The notes: a model not told the origin generated them from the letters alone. Counted from the stretch's first letter, positions 43,113-51,923 are shown. The stretch: DNA of 64,000 nucleotides from Candidatus Desulfaltia sp. (GCA_030656555.1 JAUSPN010000015.1:32396-96395), one strand, 5' to 3'. Made by a program: numbers and translations.

Positions 43113-43967
43113 TTATATATATTCGAGGAGTTGGATCAGATCGGTTATTACAATATCTGGAGATAATGTTTTGCATTCCGCAACATCTTTTCTGAGCCTT
43201 AAAGATCTTGTATCTCCTGCAAAAAGGGCTGTGTTAAATCCAGCCTTTTTTGCAGGGTAAATATCGTTTAACATATCATTGCCTATGTAAACGGCTGAGT
43301 TAGCAGGAACATTTAAGCGTTTAAGCTTTTCAAGCGCTGATTGGAACATAAATGGCGATGGTTTTGCGTGTCCGGATTTATATGAAAAGAAGGTTAGATC
43401 AGGATGAAAGCCGAGCTTTTCCATGTTTGAATCCAAGAGCCAGTCGAATAGACAGGGTGTATAGAACTGAGCATTAGAAATAATGCCGAGTAGTACTTGT
43501 GCTTTTTTGCATGCGGAAAGCATCTCTTTAAGATTCGGCATTGGATATACAGGATTTACGATCATTTCAAACATAGCCGCAAATTTTCTGACTGTGACCG
43601 GGTTATTATTTTTTAGAATGCTCATCCAAATGCGGTCTATCTCGACTTCCGGGAAGTCAACCCCCTGTTTTTTTAGTTTTACGTGGTTTTTTTCAATAGC
43701 TGAGAAAAGATCATTCAAAACAGCTTTAGGGGTTTTTCTTATTTTGAATTCAATCAGCAATTGTTTCAGTTTGTATGTTTCTATGTATGCTTCCGAGGCC
43801 TTTCCCTTTGCTATGCTGATGTCGCCGGATCCGCTGATAAATAGTGTGCCGTAAACATCAAAAATCATGCATTTGATCTTTTTTTTTAAATTTCCGCTTT
43901 GGCAAAGTGTGGTTGGAACAGGGGAAAGAGGAACTATATATTGTGATATAAACTCATTATTGAACAT
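43113..43967 (-). CDS. HAD-superfamily hydrolase
   Basis: This 284-residue phosphatase-type HAD protein has motif I MIFDVYGTLF with the nucleophile Asp and the second Asp replaced by Tyr (DVYGT). Motif II is LLGIISNAQF, motif III Lys is in GHAKPSPFMFQSAL, and motif IV is AVYIGNDMLNDIYPAKKAGF. In many HADs the second residue is Asp; Tyr or another change is seen in dehalogenase-like members. It is the last gene of a three-gene operon and overlaps the glycosyltransferase-like gene by 11 bp. Confidence 0.85.
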   Translation of the reverse strand: MFNNEFISQYIVPLSPVPTTLCQSGNLKKKIKCMIFDVYGTLFISGSGDISIAKGKASEAYIETYKLKQLLIEFKIRKTPKAVLNDLFSAIEKNHVKLKKQGVDFPEVEIDRIWMSILKNNNPVTVRKFAAMFEMIVNPVYPMPNLKEMLSACKKAQVLLGIISNAQFYTPCLFDWLLDSNMEKLGFHPDLTFFSYKSGHAKPSPFMFQSALEKLKRLNVPANSAVYIGNDMLNDIYPAKKAGFNTALFAGDTRSLRLRKDVAECKTLSPDIVITDLIQLLEYI

Positions 43968-45399
43968 AATTGCCCCATTTAAGAAGGCTGAATTTTTGCA
44001 AATTCAAAAATTCTGAAAGGAGAATCTTTTTATCTATCCTTTGTATAACCGAATTTTTGCATACGTTTGAGTAAATCTCAAAAAGCTTTTTCTTATATAT
44101 TGTATTATTATAATTACTGAGCACGGCTTTCATATTGTTTTGTATCAAGTCCTCTTGATTTTTTATTGCTCCTATATATGAAAGATACGGATTAAGGGAC
44201 CTCAGCCTGTTTGCATTCTTTTTATCCGAGAGCACACAGGAGATTATCTGCTTTTGAAATGCTTCGTCCAGCAACCCAAAATCAATATTATTATTTTTTG
44301 TTATTGCAGAGAAACCAGTTTCAATATTTTTATTATCAATTTTGTAATTAAACAAAGAGCAGGTTTTTAAAACAGATGCCATCCATTTTTCGTAAAGATC
44401 TTTTTTGTTAATCCATTTTACAGGAACAAGGAGTTTTGTATAGAGATGATCAAGATTAATTCCGTTTTGTTTGAAATCATAACATATATCCGGAAGCTTT
44501 CTTCCGCAAAGTATTTTTTTAGCTGTCCATGGTTCAAGAAATGAAAAACCGAATCCTTCTGTTATGCTTGTTGTAATAAGAAATTTTGCAGAAAACACAA
44601 GCTGTTTGAAGTCATATTTTAATCCAGCCTCAAACATTATATTGAGCCTGTTTTCTTTTACAAAATCTTTCCATCCATTATGGCTTATAATATCAATCTG
44701 GCTGTTTGGCGGTTGAGTTATGAAAAGAGCCTCATGATTTTTGAAAAACAAAGATAAAAGAATCGCTTCGCCGATATTTTTCCTTCTAATGGCGCGAATC
44801 GGATATAGAACAAAGTTTGTAGTAACATCCCCCCTTATCCCCCCTCGAGACGGGAATGGTGGGGGCGTTAGTTCGAAAGGTTTTATTGTGTTGAAAATCT
44901 TATGCAGACCTTTCTTTTTTAAACCTACTTTAAGCAGCATATCGTAATCGCGAGAATTTATTACCCCGTAATGGCAGTCGGACACATATTCATCCTCATC
45001 AAAGTATGATAATGGACGGCCGTCTTCTGCAAAATCATGAATTTGCAAAAAAAGCCTGATTCCCCTTTTTTGCAGTTCGTGTAAAATTTTTAAAAAAATT
45101 TTATTTTTGGCAAGCAAGGGATTATGAATATGCAGAATGTCGCATCCCTGTTCCCACTTTGAATGGATTGCCTTGATTATTAATTCTGCGACCTTTTTGG
45201 GATTAAATGTTTTTTGGGATGACCTGCCGTAATAAGCAAGCCCAGGGATATGTTTTATATCAGCAGGGAAGGGGGAATCAGGAAGTTCTCCCGTAAGAAC
45301 AAGAATCTCACAATCGTTTTTTACAGCTTCAATTTGTTGCTTTAATACAGTTGTTACCCCGCCGGTTTTAAGATGATAATGAGCAAAGGCTATCTTCAT
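43957..45399 (-). CDS. Glycosyltransferase-like protein with an in-frame G-rich repeat
   Basis: This 480-residue protein resembles GT4-type GT-B glycosyltransferases. The N-terminus FAHYHLKTGGVTTVLKQQIE fits, as do ILHIHNPLLAKN and LFLQIHDFAEDGRPL. ITTSITEGFGFSFLEPWTAKK is the donor-site E-x7-E region, with the second Glu not obvious. Residues near 176-190 (TPPPFPSRGGIRGDV) come from a C/G-rich intergenic-type repeat and break the link between IKPFEL and TNFVLYP. It may still fold, because the site is in a loop. It lies 1 bp from the 622-residue gene. The sugar and the acceptor are unknown. Confidence 0.7.
   Translation of the reverse strand: MKIAFAHYHLKTGGVTTVLKQQIEAVKNDCEILVLTGELPDSPFPADIKHIPGLAYYGRSSQKTFNPKKVAELIIKAIHSKWEQGCDILHIHNPLLAKNKIFLKILHELQKRGIRLFLQIHDFAEDGRPLSYFDEDEYVSDCHYGVINSRDYDMLLKVGLKKKGLHKIFNTIKPFELTPPPFPSRGGIRGDVTTNFVLYPIRAIRRKNIGEAILLSLFFKNHEALFITQPPNSQIDIISHNGWKDFVKENRLNIMFEAGLKYDFKQLVFSAKFLITTSITEGFGFSFLEPWTAKKILCGRKLPDICYDFKQNGINLDHLYTKLLVPVKWINKKDLYEKWMASVLKTCSLFNYKIDNKNIETGFSAITKNNNIDFGLLDEAFQKQIISCVLSDKKNANRLRSLNPYLSYIGAIKNQEDLIQNNMKAVLSNYNNTIYKKKLFEIYSNVCKNSVIQRIDKKILLSEFLNLQKFSLLKWGNYVQ
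44826..44872 (-). repeat. G-rich palindromic repeat inside a glycosyltransferase gene
   Basis: On the minus strand, GCCCCCACCATTCCCGTCTC is followed by GAGGGGGGATAAGGGGGGAT. The halves are imperfect inverses around the CTCGAG site. The sequence is very C/G-rich against an AT-rich gene and adds about 15 residues in frame without a stop. Confidence 0.6.
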
Positions 45400-45400
45400 T

Positions 45401-47269
45401 TTATAAGGCCATCATTGCGGGTATATTATCCTTATTCTTTTGCGTAATTGTTATTATTATGTTTTCTTTAAAAGAGGCATAGATGTCTCTCAACCGTTTC
45501 CTTTGCTCTTCAACGCATGGGGGAATCGAAGCCAAATTTTCTTCATGATACGGCTTCATTTTGGCGATATCAAGGCAAATATCCATTCCCTGTTCAAGAT
45601 TGTTTTTAAACTCATACAGTCTTTTTATTTCGACATGGGTGCAGGCGCTATTAGTTGCCAGTTTTTCAAAATAATCCACATACATCACTATCTCGGCGGC
45701 AAACATGTGGGGCCGTTTTAATGGAACCAGTGATGGGCATCTTCCGTAAATATGATCTACCATCTCTTTAAGCGAGTATAATCTGTTGTACCAGGCAATA
45801 TTTGGCCCGGGACATATTGACTGAGGCGAGTTTTTTTCATCGGCGATTCCTAAAGCAATAAGTGCTCCATTTCCAAGATGATCGCAGAGACATGTTTTTT
45901 CAACAACTTTCCCGCTTAGCTGTTCCTTTTCCTTGTCAGAAATATCCATATTCGCTATTTCTTCCAGCTTTATTTTCTGATACTGCTTGGAGGCAAGACA
46001 AATCGGCTTTTTGGTAAACTCGGTATTGGATACAAGAAAACCCTTGGCGCACCGGGAGCCCGGAGTGTCCTTTGCGATCATTTTATTTGTGTGGATTTCG
46101 GATCCGCATTTGCGTATATTATTGAAAGGGACGCCAATTGGTGAGACGTCGCTCAGGTAGAGATCCTCTTTGCCGGCATGTCTTAGAAGCTCACGTGTGG
46201 ATGCATCCACGCAGGTGGCTTCAGGAACCAGCAAAAAAGGGCTGGCCCAGCCTGTAAGATCCATCCCAAAATATTCTCTTAGCCTTAGGTCTTCTCCATG
46301 AATGCCGATTCCGCCCTGGAGGGTAATAACCGGCTTGGCGCTTAAAGCCTTTTCAGGATATTCCCAGCCCATTTTTTTGTAATATTTCTGTATCAGGGGC
46401 AGGAATTCTGCAGTGAGGCTATCACGTTTCTCTTTGAATTCCTTTAAAAGGCTGGGAAGTAAAAATCCGTTTGAAGGAAAGGCATGGCCTCCGCAATTAA
46501 GACCCGATTCAATTCGAAATTCATATACTTCCAAGCCTTTTTTTGCCAAAAACTTGCCCTGAATAAGGGCCGAGCGGAAATCACTGACCTTTAGAATTAT
46601 TTTCTTTTTGCTTTTACCTGTTTTATCTCTGTAAAACTCCTTGAAACAGGTCATATAATCGAACAAACGTTGATTAATGCCCGCGGAAAACACAATGGCT
46701 GACTCAAGGCTGCTGTTGGCATATCCTCTAAGCGCTGCTTTGGCATCGCTGAATTCATCAATAATTGGCTGAATATTATCATGAATATTATCATAATAAG
46801 CCCTGTCAAGTTTTACCATAATGTTGACGTCTATAGAGCCTGGCAGCATTCTACTTGTCAAATCTTTTGCCAAAAAATCTCTTTTAAGTCCCGCCTCCAT
46901 ATTTAGAAGTTTGTTATATTCGATTTTTAGCCGAGATTTATCAGGCAGAAGCTCAAAGTATTTTGTTTTATCATTTTTTTTAAAAAAAGGCTGTTTTTTG
47001 ATATTTTCCATTTTAATCTGGACTATTTTGCCGACTGTTTCAAGGTAGGCTGTAATCCGTTTTGCCCTTCCATCCTTTGTATTCTTAAGAATCCTGTGAT
47101 ACTGCATTGAATACATGTTGCAGTAATATTTTCTGATTTTTTCAAGTAAAATATCATCTACAAGAGAAATTACAGAGGTAATACCAAGCGGGGCAACACG
47201 GATAGGGGTGTCGACTGAGTGTCCTGTACCCATAACAGGGATATGAAATGTATGGTAATAATTTTGCAT
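45401..47269 (-). CDS. 622-residue protein of unknown function, possibly TIM-barrel
   Basis: I do not recognise a named family. The N-terminus YHTFHIPVMGTGHSVDTPIR and VAPLGITSVISLVDDILLEK, together with VITLQGGIGIHGEDLRLREY and the following GMDLTGWASPFLLVPEAT, resemble the start and the glycine-rich late strands of FMN-dependent TIM barrels such as nitronate monooxygenase. That similarity is faint. The second half has conserved-looking Cys segments (CLCDHLGNGALIALGI, then ICPGPNIAWYNRLYS and YGRCPSLVPL). It begins the three-gene operon with a glycosyltransferase-like protein and a HAD phosphatase, suggesting joint action on a phosphorylated or glycosylated compound. Confidence 0.6.
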   Translation of the reverse strand: MQNYYHTFHIPVMGTGHSVDTPIRVAPLGITSVISLVDDILLEKIRKYYCNMYSMQYHRILKNTKDGRAKRITAYLETVGKIVQIKMENIKKQPFFKKNDKTKYFELLPDKSRLKIEYNKLLNMEAGLKRDFLAKDLTSRMLPGSIDVNIMVKLDRAYYDNIHDNIQPIIDEFSDAKAALRGYANSSLESAIVFSAGINQRLFDYMTCFKEFYRDKTGKSKKKIILKVSDFRSALIQGKFLAKKGLEVYEFRIESGLNCGGHAFPSNGFLLPSLLKEFKEKRDSLTAEFLPLIQKYYKKMGWEYPEKALSAKPVITLQGGIGIHGEDLRLREYFGMDLTGWASPFLLVPEATCVDASTRELLRHAGKEDLYLSDVSPIGVPFNNIRKCGSEIHTNKMIAKDTPGSRCAKGFLVSNTEFTKKPICLASKQYQKIKLEEIANMDISDKEKEQLSGKVVEKTCLCDHLGNGALIALGIADEKNSPQSICPGPNIAWYNRLYSLKEMVDHIYGRCPSLVPLKRPHMFAAEIVMYVDYFEKLATNSACTHVEIKRLYEFKNNLEQGMDICLDIAKMKPYHEENLASIPPCVEEQRKRLRDIYASFKENIIITITQKNKDNIPAMMAL

Positions 47270-47295
47270 ATATTATATGATCCTTGATAGCTTTG

Positions 47296-47314
47296 ACTTT
47301 TTACGAGTTCATCA
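47296..47314. repeat. Single end of the MITE-like family
   Basis: ACTTTTTACGAGTTCATCA is identical to the right end of the element at 4302-4320. No partner end is visible within 200 bp. It lies in the divergent gap between the 622-residue gene and the histidine kinase gene and so may carry part of either promoter. Confidence 0.6.
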
Positions 47315-47362
47315 ATATTTGAAATATATTACAAAAAAGTTAATTAAACTACAGTAATTTTT

Positions 47363-48343
47363 TTGGTTTTACAAAAGTTTTACATAAGCGGGCATATGTA
47401 TCAATCAAAGTGGTTTTTTCACCCCATCCTTATTTTAATGCTTTCTGTTGTGGCTCTGGCCATGTCCCTGTTTTTATATATTTACTGGTATATCGAGATA
47501 AGCGCCGGCTTAAAGAAGCTTGTGCTGGAGTTAAGTCTTGATCCCGAACAGGTCCTGGAATCTCAGACATGGGTGGTAATTATGGTGCTTTCGATACTTG
47601 TCGGGATTATCTTGATGGGGATATTTACTATTTTTGTCTATCATCATAAGACATTGCAACTTTACAGGACGCAGCATAACTTTATTAACAATTTTACTCA
47701 TGAACTGAAATCTCCTGTTACTTCTTTAAAACTCTATCTTGAAACATTTGAAAAGCATGAGTTGTCAAGGGAAGATCAGCTCAAATATATAGGTTATATG
47801 ATTCAGGATGTCAGCCGGCTTTTTGATAATATCAGCCTGATCTTAAATCTTTCCGGAATTGAGAGCAAGAGCTATGGAGGGAAGTTTGTGATATTGGATC
47901 TTGTTCAAACAATTGAGCAGTTTTGTAAAAACAACGTTCACCTTTTCAGGGGTTGTGAGGTCAAGATTCATAATCCTTTAGACCGGTCTTTTCTATATCG
48001 TATTAATCCGTCTTTATTTGAAATGCTTTTGATGAACCTTATTGCTAATGCTATCAAATATAACAGGTCTGAGCAATCAATGGTTGATATTTCATTTGCA
48101 ATTAATAAAGGCAAGTTGAATATCCGGTTTGAAGATAACGGTATTGGAATTGAAAAAAGAGAGCTCAAAAAGATTTTCAAAAAATTTTATCGGGTTGATA
48201 GATCGGATAATATATCGCCCAGAGGCAGTGGGCTTGGGCTATATCTGGTACAGAATATAGCCCACATTCATAAGGGAAAGGTAATTGCTGAAAGCAAAGG
48301 AATAGAAAAAGGATCGGCTTTTACCTTAATTTTGCCTTATTGA
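47363..48343 (+). CDS. Sensor histidine kinase (HAMP-less, two membrane spans)
   Basis: This 326-residue membrane kinase has two membrane helices, near residues 25-45 and 70-92 (VVIMVLSILVGIILMGIFTI), with only a short periplasmic loop. The H-box is FINNFTHELKSPVTSLKLY. The N, G1 and G2 boxes are MLLMNLIANAIKYNRSEQ, EDNGIGIEKRELKKIF and GSGLGLYLVQNIAH. No HAMP or PAS domain is seen. ATG about 33 nt into the track frame (MYQSKWFFHP) is a more likely start than the TTG. The stop codon lies inside the first bases of an RPX repeat. Confidence 0.9.
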   Translation: MVLQKFYISGHMYQSKWFFHPILILMLSVVALAMSLFLYIYWYIEISAGLKKLVLELSLDPEQVLESQTWVVIMVLSILVGIILMGIFTIFVYHHKTLQLYRTQHNFINNFTHELKSPVTSLKLYLETFEKHELSREDQLKYIGYMIQDVSRLFDNISLILNLSGIESKSYGGKFVILDLVQTIEQFCKNNVHLFRGCEVKIHNPLDRSFLYRINPSLFEMLLMNLIANAIKYNRSEQSMVDISFAINKGKLNIRFEDNGIGIEKRELKKIFKKFYRVDRSDNISPRGSGLGLYLVQNIAHIHKGKVIAESKGIEKGSAFTLILPY

Positions 48344-48425
48344 ACCGCAAAAACGAGCGCATTCCCCGCTGCTTGTCGGAGCAAAGCGGAAATCCCGTCC
48401 CATCGGGGCTGCGGGGAATGCGATT
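48340..48425. mobile_element. RPX-family repeat between histidine kinase and response regulator
   Basis: TTGAACCGCAAAAACGAGCG and CATTCCCCGCTGCTTG match the left part of the RPX repeat. The rest differs and folds back, with CGCATTCCCCGC (48358-48369) inverse to GCGGGGAATGCG (48411-48422). The kinase stop codon is the TGA of its first bases. Confidence 0.65.
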
Positions 48426-48443
48426 TATCAGAGATTAGGGATT

Positions 48444-49175
48444 ATGAAAGATAGCGATAAAAAACGGATTCTGGTGATCGAAGATGAAGAGCATATAGCA
48501 GAGGGTTTGAAGTTAAACCTGTTGTTTCGCGGATATGATGTAAAAATAGCTTATGACGGGGTTTCAGGCTTGCAAGAATGGAAAAGGTGGATGCCCGCCC
48601 TGATTATTTTAGATATAATGCTGCCGGATATTGACGGGCTATCCGTGCTTCAAAATATTCGTCTTGAGGATGAGCGGATTCCGATTTTGATTCTGTCGGC
48701 CAAAGGGTCCCCTGATGATAAGATAAAGGGGTTTTCTTATGGTGTGGATGATTATCTTTCAAAGCCGTTCAACCTTGAGGAATTTTTGATGCGGGTAGAG
48801 CGTCTTTTAGTCAGGGCGTCATGGCATCGTGGCGGCGAGGATATAAGCAAAACCGATTTTTCTATCTCAATGCAGACTTATAATCTTGGCGGTAACCGGA
48901 TCAATTTTGAAACATCAATCGCTTATTGTAACTGCGGCAAGGTTAAGCTGACAGAGCAGGAGATAAAGCTTTTAAAACTTTTTATAGCCAACAAAGGAAA
49001 ACCTCTTTCAAGAGGCAGGTTGCTGGAAATAGGGTGGGGATACGCCAGAGGCACTACAACCAGGACTGTGGACAATTTTATTGTGCGGTTTCGAAAATAT
49101 TTTGAGGACGATCCAAAGAAGCCTGTATATTTTAAGAGTCTTAGGTCAATAGGATATGTTTTTAATCAAGATTGA
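48444..49175 (+). CDS. OmpR-family response regulator
   Basis: This 243-residue two-component regulator has a receiver domain (VIEDEEHIAEGL; phospho-Asp in LIILDIMLPDIDG; Ser in ILILSAKGSPDD; Lys in YLSKPF) and a winged-helix DNA-binding domain. The latter shows KLTEQEIKLLKLFIANKGKP, then TRTVDNFIVRFRKYFEDDPK and FKSLRSIGYVF. It should be the partner of the kinase gene just upstream. An RPX repeat lies between them, and the spacing of 100 bp suggests one transcript. Confidence 0.93.
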   Translation: MKDSDKKRILVIEDEEHIAEGLKLNLLFRGYDVKIAYDGVSGLQEWKRWMPALIILDIMLPDIDGLSVLQNIRLEDERIPILILSAKGSPDDKIKGFSYGVDDYLSKPFNLEEFLMRVERLLVRASWHRGGEDISKTDFSISMQTYNLGGNRINFETSIAYCNCGKVKLTEQEIKLLKLFIANKGKPLSRGRLLEIGWGYARGTTTRTVDNFIVRFRKYFEDDPKKPVYFKSLRSIGYVFNQD

Positions 49176-49227
49176 GCTTGCGACTTTCCTGCTTGATTTA
49201 ATCGGCAATAATGATATGTGAATTATT

Positions 49228-49683
49228 ATGATTCGAAAAGCGAAAATAAATGATATAAAAACTATCTACCGGCTTCTTAATGAATATGGAAGAAAAGGAG
49301 AACTTCTTCCCCGGCCTTTAAGTGAACTTTATGATCATCTCAGGGATTTTTCGGTATACGTGGATGATCAGGAAAATAAAGTTCTGGGTTGCTGTGCTTT
49401 GCAATTTTGTTGGGAGGACTTGGCGGAAATACGATCATTAGCTGTTTATCCTGAGCACACCGGTAAAAATATCGGCTCAATCCTCACCGAAGCAGCCCTT
49501 TCCGAGGCAAAATCATATAATATAAAAAAGGTGTTTACTCTTACTTACCGGCCTGAATTTTTTAAGAGATACGGTTTTGTAGAAATAGACAGATCAAAAC
49601 TTCCGCTTAAAATCTGGGGGGACTGCCTGCTGTGCATTAAGTTTCCGGATTGCGATGAAATAGCAATGATGAAGGATATAAAC
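49228..49683 (+). CDS. GNAT N-acetyltransferase, short ArgA-type N-acetylglutamate synthase
   Basis: This 152-residue GNAT protein has a late stretch, SKLPLKIWGDCLLCIKFPDCDEIAM, that is the mark of the small ArgA-like N-acetylglutamate synthases in Desulfobacterota and others. The acetyl-CoA site is AVYPEHTGKNIGSILTEAAL. It would catalyse the first step of arginine synthesis. The TAA stop (49684-49686) is the first three bases of an inverted repeat. No arg genes are near. Confidence 0.8.
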
Positions 49684-49810
49684 TAACGGCAAAATAAAAA
49701 GCTTCAAATTCAAGACGCGCAAATCCTGAGGAATGAGACGTACGTTTAGTACGCCGCAGTGACGAAGGGTGCAGCGCAACACAGAAGTTGGACTTTTTAT
49801 GAAGCCGTTA
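49684..49810. mobile_element. MITE-like element filling the gap between two convergent stops
   Basis: The ends TAACGGCAAAATAAAAAG and CTTTTTATGAAGCCGTTA are inverse with a few mismatches, enclosing 127 bp. The centre holds ACGTACG...AGTACGC and GACGCGCAAATCCTGAGGAA. The first three bases are the stop codon of the GNAT gene. The last base lies 2 bp from the stop codon of the convergent gene. No copy with the same ends is seen elsewhere in the window. Confidence 0.6.
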
Positions 49811-49811
49811 A

Positions 49812-50897
49812 CTATGAATAGATAATATTTAACGATAGCGGAGGATACTTCCACACACCGGGTTTTGGAAGTATATGCTGTCCTCCGATCGTGAGCATAT
49901 AAAAATCAGGGACAAGTTCTCTTAGCTTGCCGTCATCAGGCGGTTTTGCGTTGTTTGTAAACGAATAGGCGGTCTGGAAAATAAATACGCCATCTTTTTT
50001 GTTTCTGGAAACCATATAATTTTTTTTGAAAGTCTGCAGCGCAAGATTATTATCCGCTGCAGTTTGTTTCATCTCTTCCTCTGAGAGCTTCATCAGTACC
50101 GATTTAGATGTTCCTCTTTCAGAAATGCGTATAAGAGTTCTTGATTCACTGCTCCCTGCGTACACGGTTGAAATACATGGGAGCTTTTTCAAATACTGAG
50201 ACGCTACAATAGCTGCTGTTCTTCTTCCTCCGGACATTACAGGGAGTCCATAATATTCGAAAAACTTTTTCTGTATATCTTCAGCGTATTTATCCCCTTT
50301 TTCATACAGGTCTTTTGATATATATCGAAGACTTTGTGCAAGATCTTCTGCTGCTTGAGCAATAGGCCAGTCTATTTTAACATGAAAGTGGGAAAGATCA
50401 TACTGGTCTCTGGCCTTGCTGGCCGGATTTCTTTGAATAAGAAGGGCATAATCAACTGGAAGAAGAACACTTAAAAAATCAAAAAAACGGACTGACTCTA
50501 ACTGTTTTTGGTTTCTGTCAAACTTTTCTGAAAGAGGAAGGGTTTTGGAGAGAACCAAATTAGCCTTTGTGGTTTTGTTAATGTCAAGGAATCTAATATA
50601 TTTTTTATTGCTTGCAGGTAGTGTATCCTCAATAAAAATTACAAGAAAGGTATTCTGGCATTCGTATTCAATGGCTGGTATGCGAGCGCGTGGTTTGAGC
50701 TCCCGTTTTTCAACAAAGGGATAAGAGAGTTTTTTGTTGGTAAAATTTGTATAGGAATCTATTAAAGCATATTGGATCATTAATTGATCCAGCTCATCTC
50801 TCAAAAGCTTGTAATATGAGCGCCTTAATTTGTTCGCTTGGCTAAGTTCCTCTCTTACGCTCCAAAATGCAATCTTTTTCCCCACTGTGCTAATCAA
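49812..50897 (-). CDS. 361-residue hypothetical protein
   Basis: I do not recognise a family. The sequence is soluble, charged and complete, beginning MISTVGKKIAFWSVREELSQ and ending PGVWKYPPLSLNIIYS. A helical region near residues 170-215 (AAEDLAQSLRYISKDLYEKG) is followed by the glycine-rich turn LPVMSGGRRTAAIVASQYLK. No signal peptide or membrane segment is seen. It is a single gene between the GNAT gene and the TVP38 gene. Confidence 0.55.
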   Translation of the reverse strand: MISTVGKKIAFWSVREELSQANKLRRSYYKLLRDELDQLMIQYALIDSYTNFTNKKLSYPFVEKRELKPRARIPAIEYECQNTFLVIFIEDTLPASNKKYIRFLDINKTTKANLVLSKTLPLSEKFDRNQKQLESVRFFDFLSVLLPVDYALLIQRNPASKARDQYDLSHFHVKIDWPIAQAAEDLAQSLRYISKDLYEKGDKYAEDIQKKFFEYYGLPVMSGGRRTAAIVASQYLKKLPCISTVYAGSSESRTLIRISERGTSKSVLMKLSEEEMKQTAADNNLALQTFKKNYMVSRNKKDGVFIFQTAYSFTNNAKPPDDGKLRELVPDFYMLTIGGQHILPKPGVWKYPPLSLNIIYS

Positions 50898-50999
50898 TTT
50901 TCAAGCTCCGTTATATATTTATTGTTAGCAACCATTATTATTAGTTTGCTTTGCTCACAAATTTAATTATCATCATCTATTCCAGCCGTCAATATTCGA

Positions 51000-51707
51000 T
51001 TATTTATTGTTAAACTTTTCCACCCACTGATAAAGAGTTTCTCTGTGCCTGTATGCAAAGAGGGTAATAACAATGCTTAAGCCAAGGACAAGAGCGAACA
51101 GCTTATAATTTTGTTCGTAAATTGATGCCCCCTGAAGGCTTAGTATAAATGTTCCAGGCATGCGTCCTATGCAGGCAATAATAATGAAAACCTTGGCAGG
51201 GATAGAACTTAAGCCTAAGAAAAAGCAAAAATAGTCTTTTGGAAAGCCTGGAAAAACAAATAAAATAAAAGAAACAAAAATTCCCTGGTGTTTAAAAATG
51301 GTGTCGAATTTGTTTAAATAAACGCTTGGGATAAGCTTCCTGATATAATGTTTTCCCAGAAAGCGGCCGATAGCAAAATTGATCAACGATCCCACAGCCA
51401 GAGCTAAACTGGAATACAAGAAACCTTTGGTTGCTCCGAACAGATATCCTCCGATAAAGCCGGTAGCTTCGCCGGGCACAGGAGCAAAGAGCACCTGGAG
51501 CGTCTGAATGATCATAAAAACTACAGGCGCCGCCATGCCGAATGATGTGATAAATGTTTTAACCTTTTCTCTGTCAATAAAAAAATTATAACATTGCATA
51601 ACACTTTCCCACAATTGCATTCTGTAGAAATAACCAGGTAATGCAAAGGCGAGTAAAATTATAAGTATTAAAGCAATATGTTTGCCGGAAAAAGATTTTA
51701 GATTCAT
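51000..51707 (-). CDS. TVP38/TMEM64 (SNARE-associated/DedA superfamily) membrane protein
   Basis: This 235-residue inner-membrane protein has about six hydrophobic segments. The family core is VPGEATGFIGGYLFGATKGF followed by LAVGSLINFAIGRFLGKHYI, then the partner stretch FVSFILFVFPGFPKDYFCFF and GRMPGTFILSLQGASIYEQN. DedA-type proteins are thought to move lipids or protect the membrane potential. A 9-bp hairpin lies in its leader (51720-51745). Confidence 0.85.
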   Translation of the reverse strand: MNLKSFSGKHIALILIILLAFALPGYFYRMQLWESVMQCYNFFIDREKVKTFITSFGMAAPVVFMIIQTLQVLFAPVPGEATGFIGGYLFGATKGFLYSSLALAVGSLINFAIGRFLGKHYIRKLIPSVYLNKFDTIFKHQGIFVSFILFVFPGFPKDYFCFFLGLSSIPAKVFIIIACIGRMPGTFILSLQGASIYEQNYKLFALVLGLSIVITLFAYRHRETLYQWVEKFNNK

Positions 51708-51719
51708 TAGAGTTATAAC

Positions 51720-51745
51720 CCCAATCGGGTTAAAAACCGATTGGG
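51720..51745 (-). promoter_or_regulatory. Stem-loop in the leader of the TVP38 gene
   Basis: CCCAATCGG and CCGATTGGG (about 51720-51745) form a 9-bp hairpin with an A-rich loop, ending 12 nt before the start codon. It may be a repeat or a leader element; no ligand family is recognised. There is no T run after it, so it is unlikely to be the pgk terminator. Confidence 0.4.
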
Positions 51746-51923
51746 AGAGATCTGGTATTGGTTTTTTGGTAAAAAATTATCATGATAATGAAGCGTAAAG
51801 TAACTAAAATTGTGGAATTCTGTCAATATTATATAAAAAACAGAGCAAGTGATACCTTAATTTTAGGCACTTTAAACTTTAATACACTTGTAACTTTTCC
51901 GGTTTGTTCGGGACAGGTTGTTA

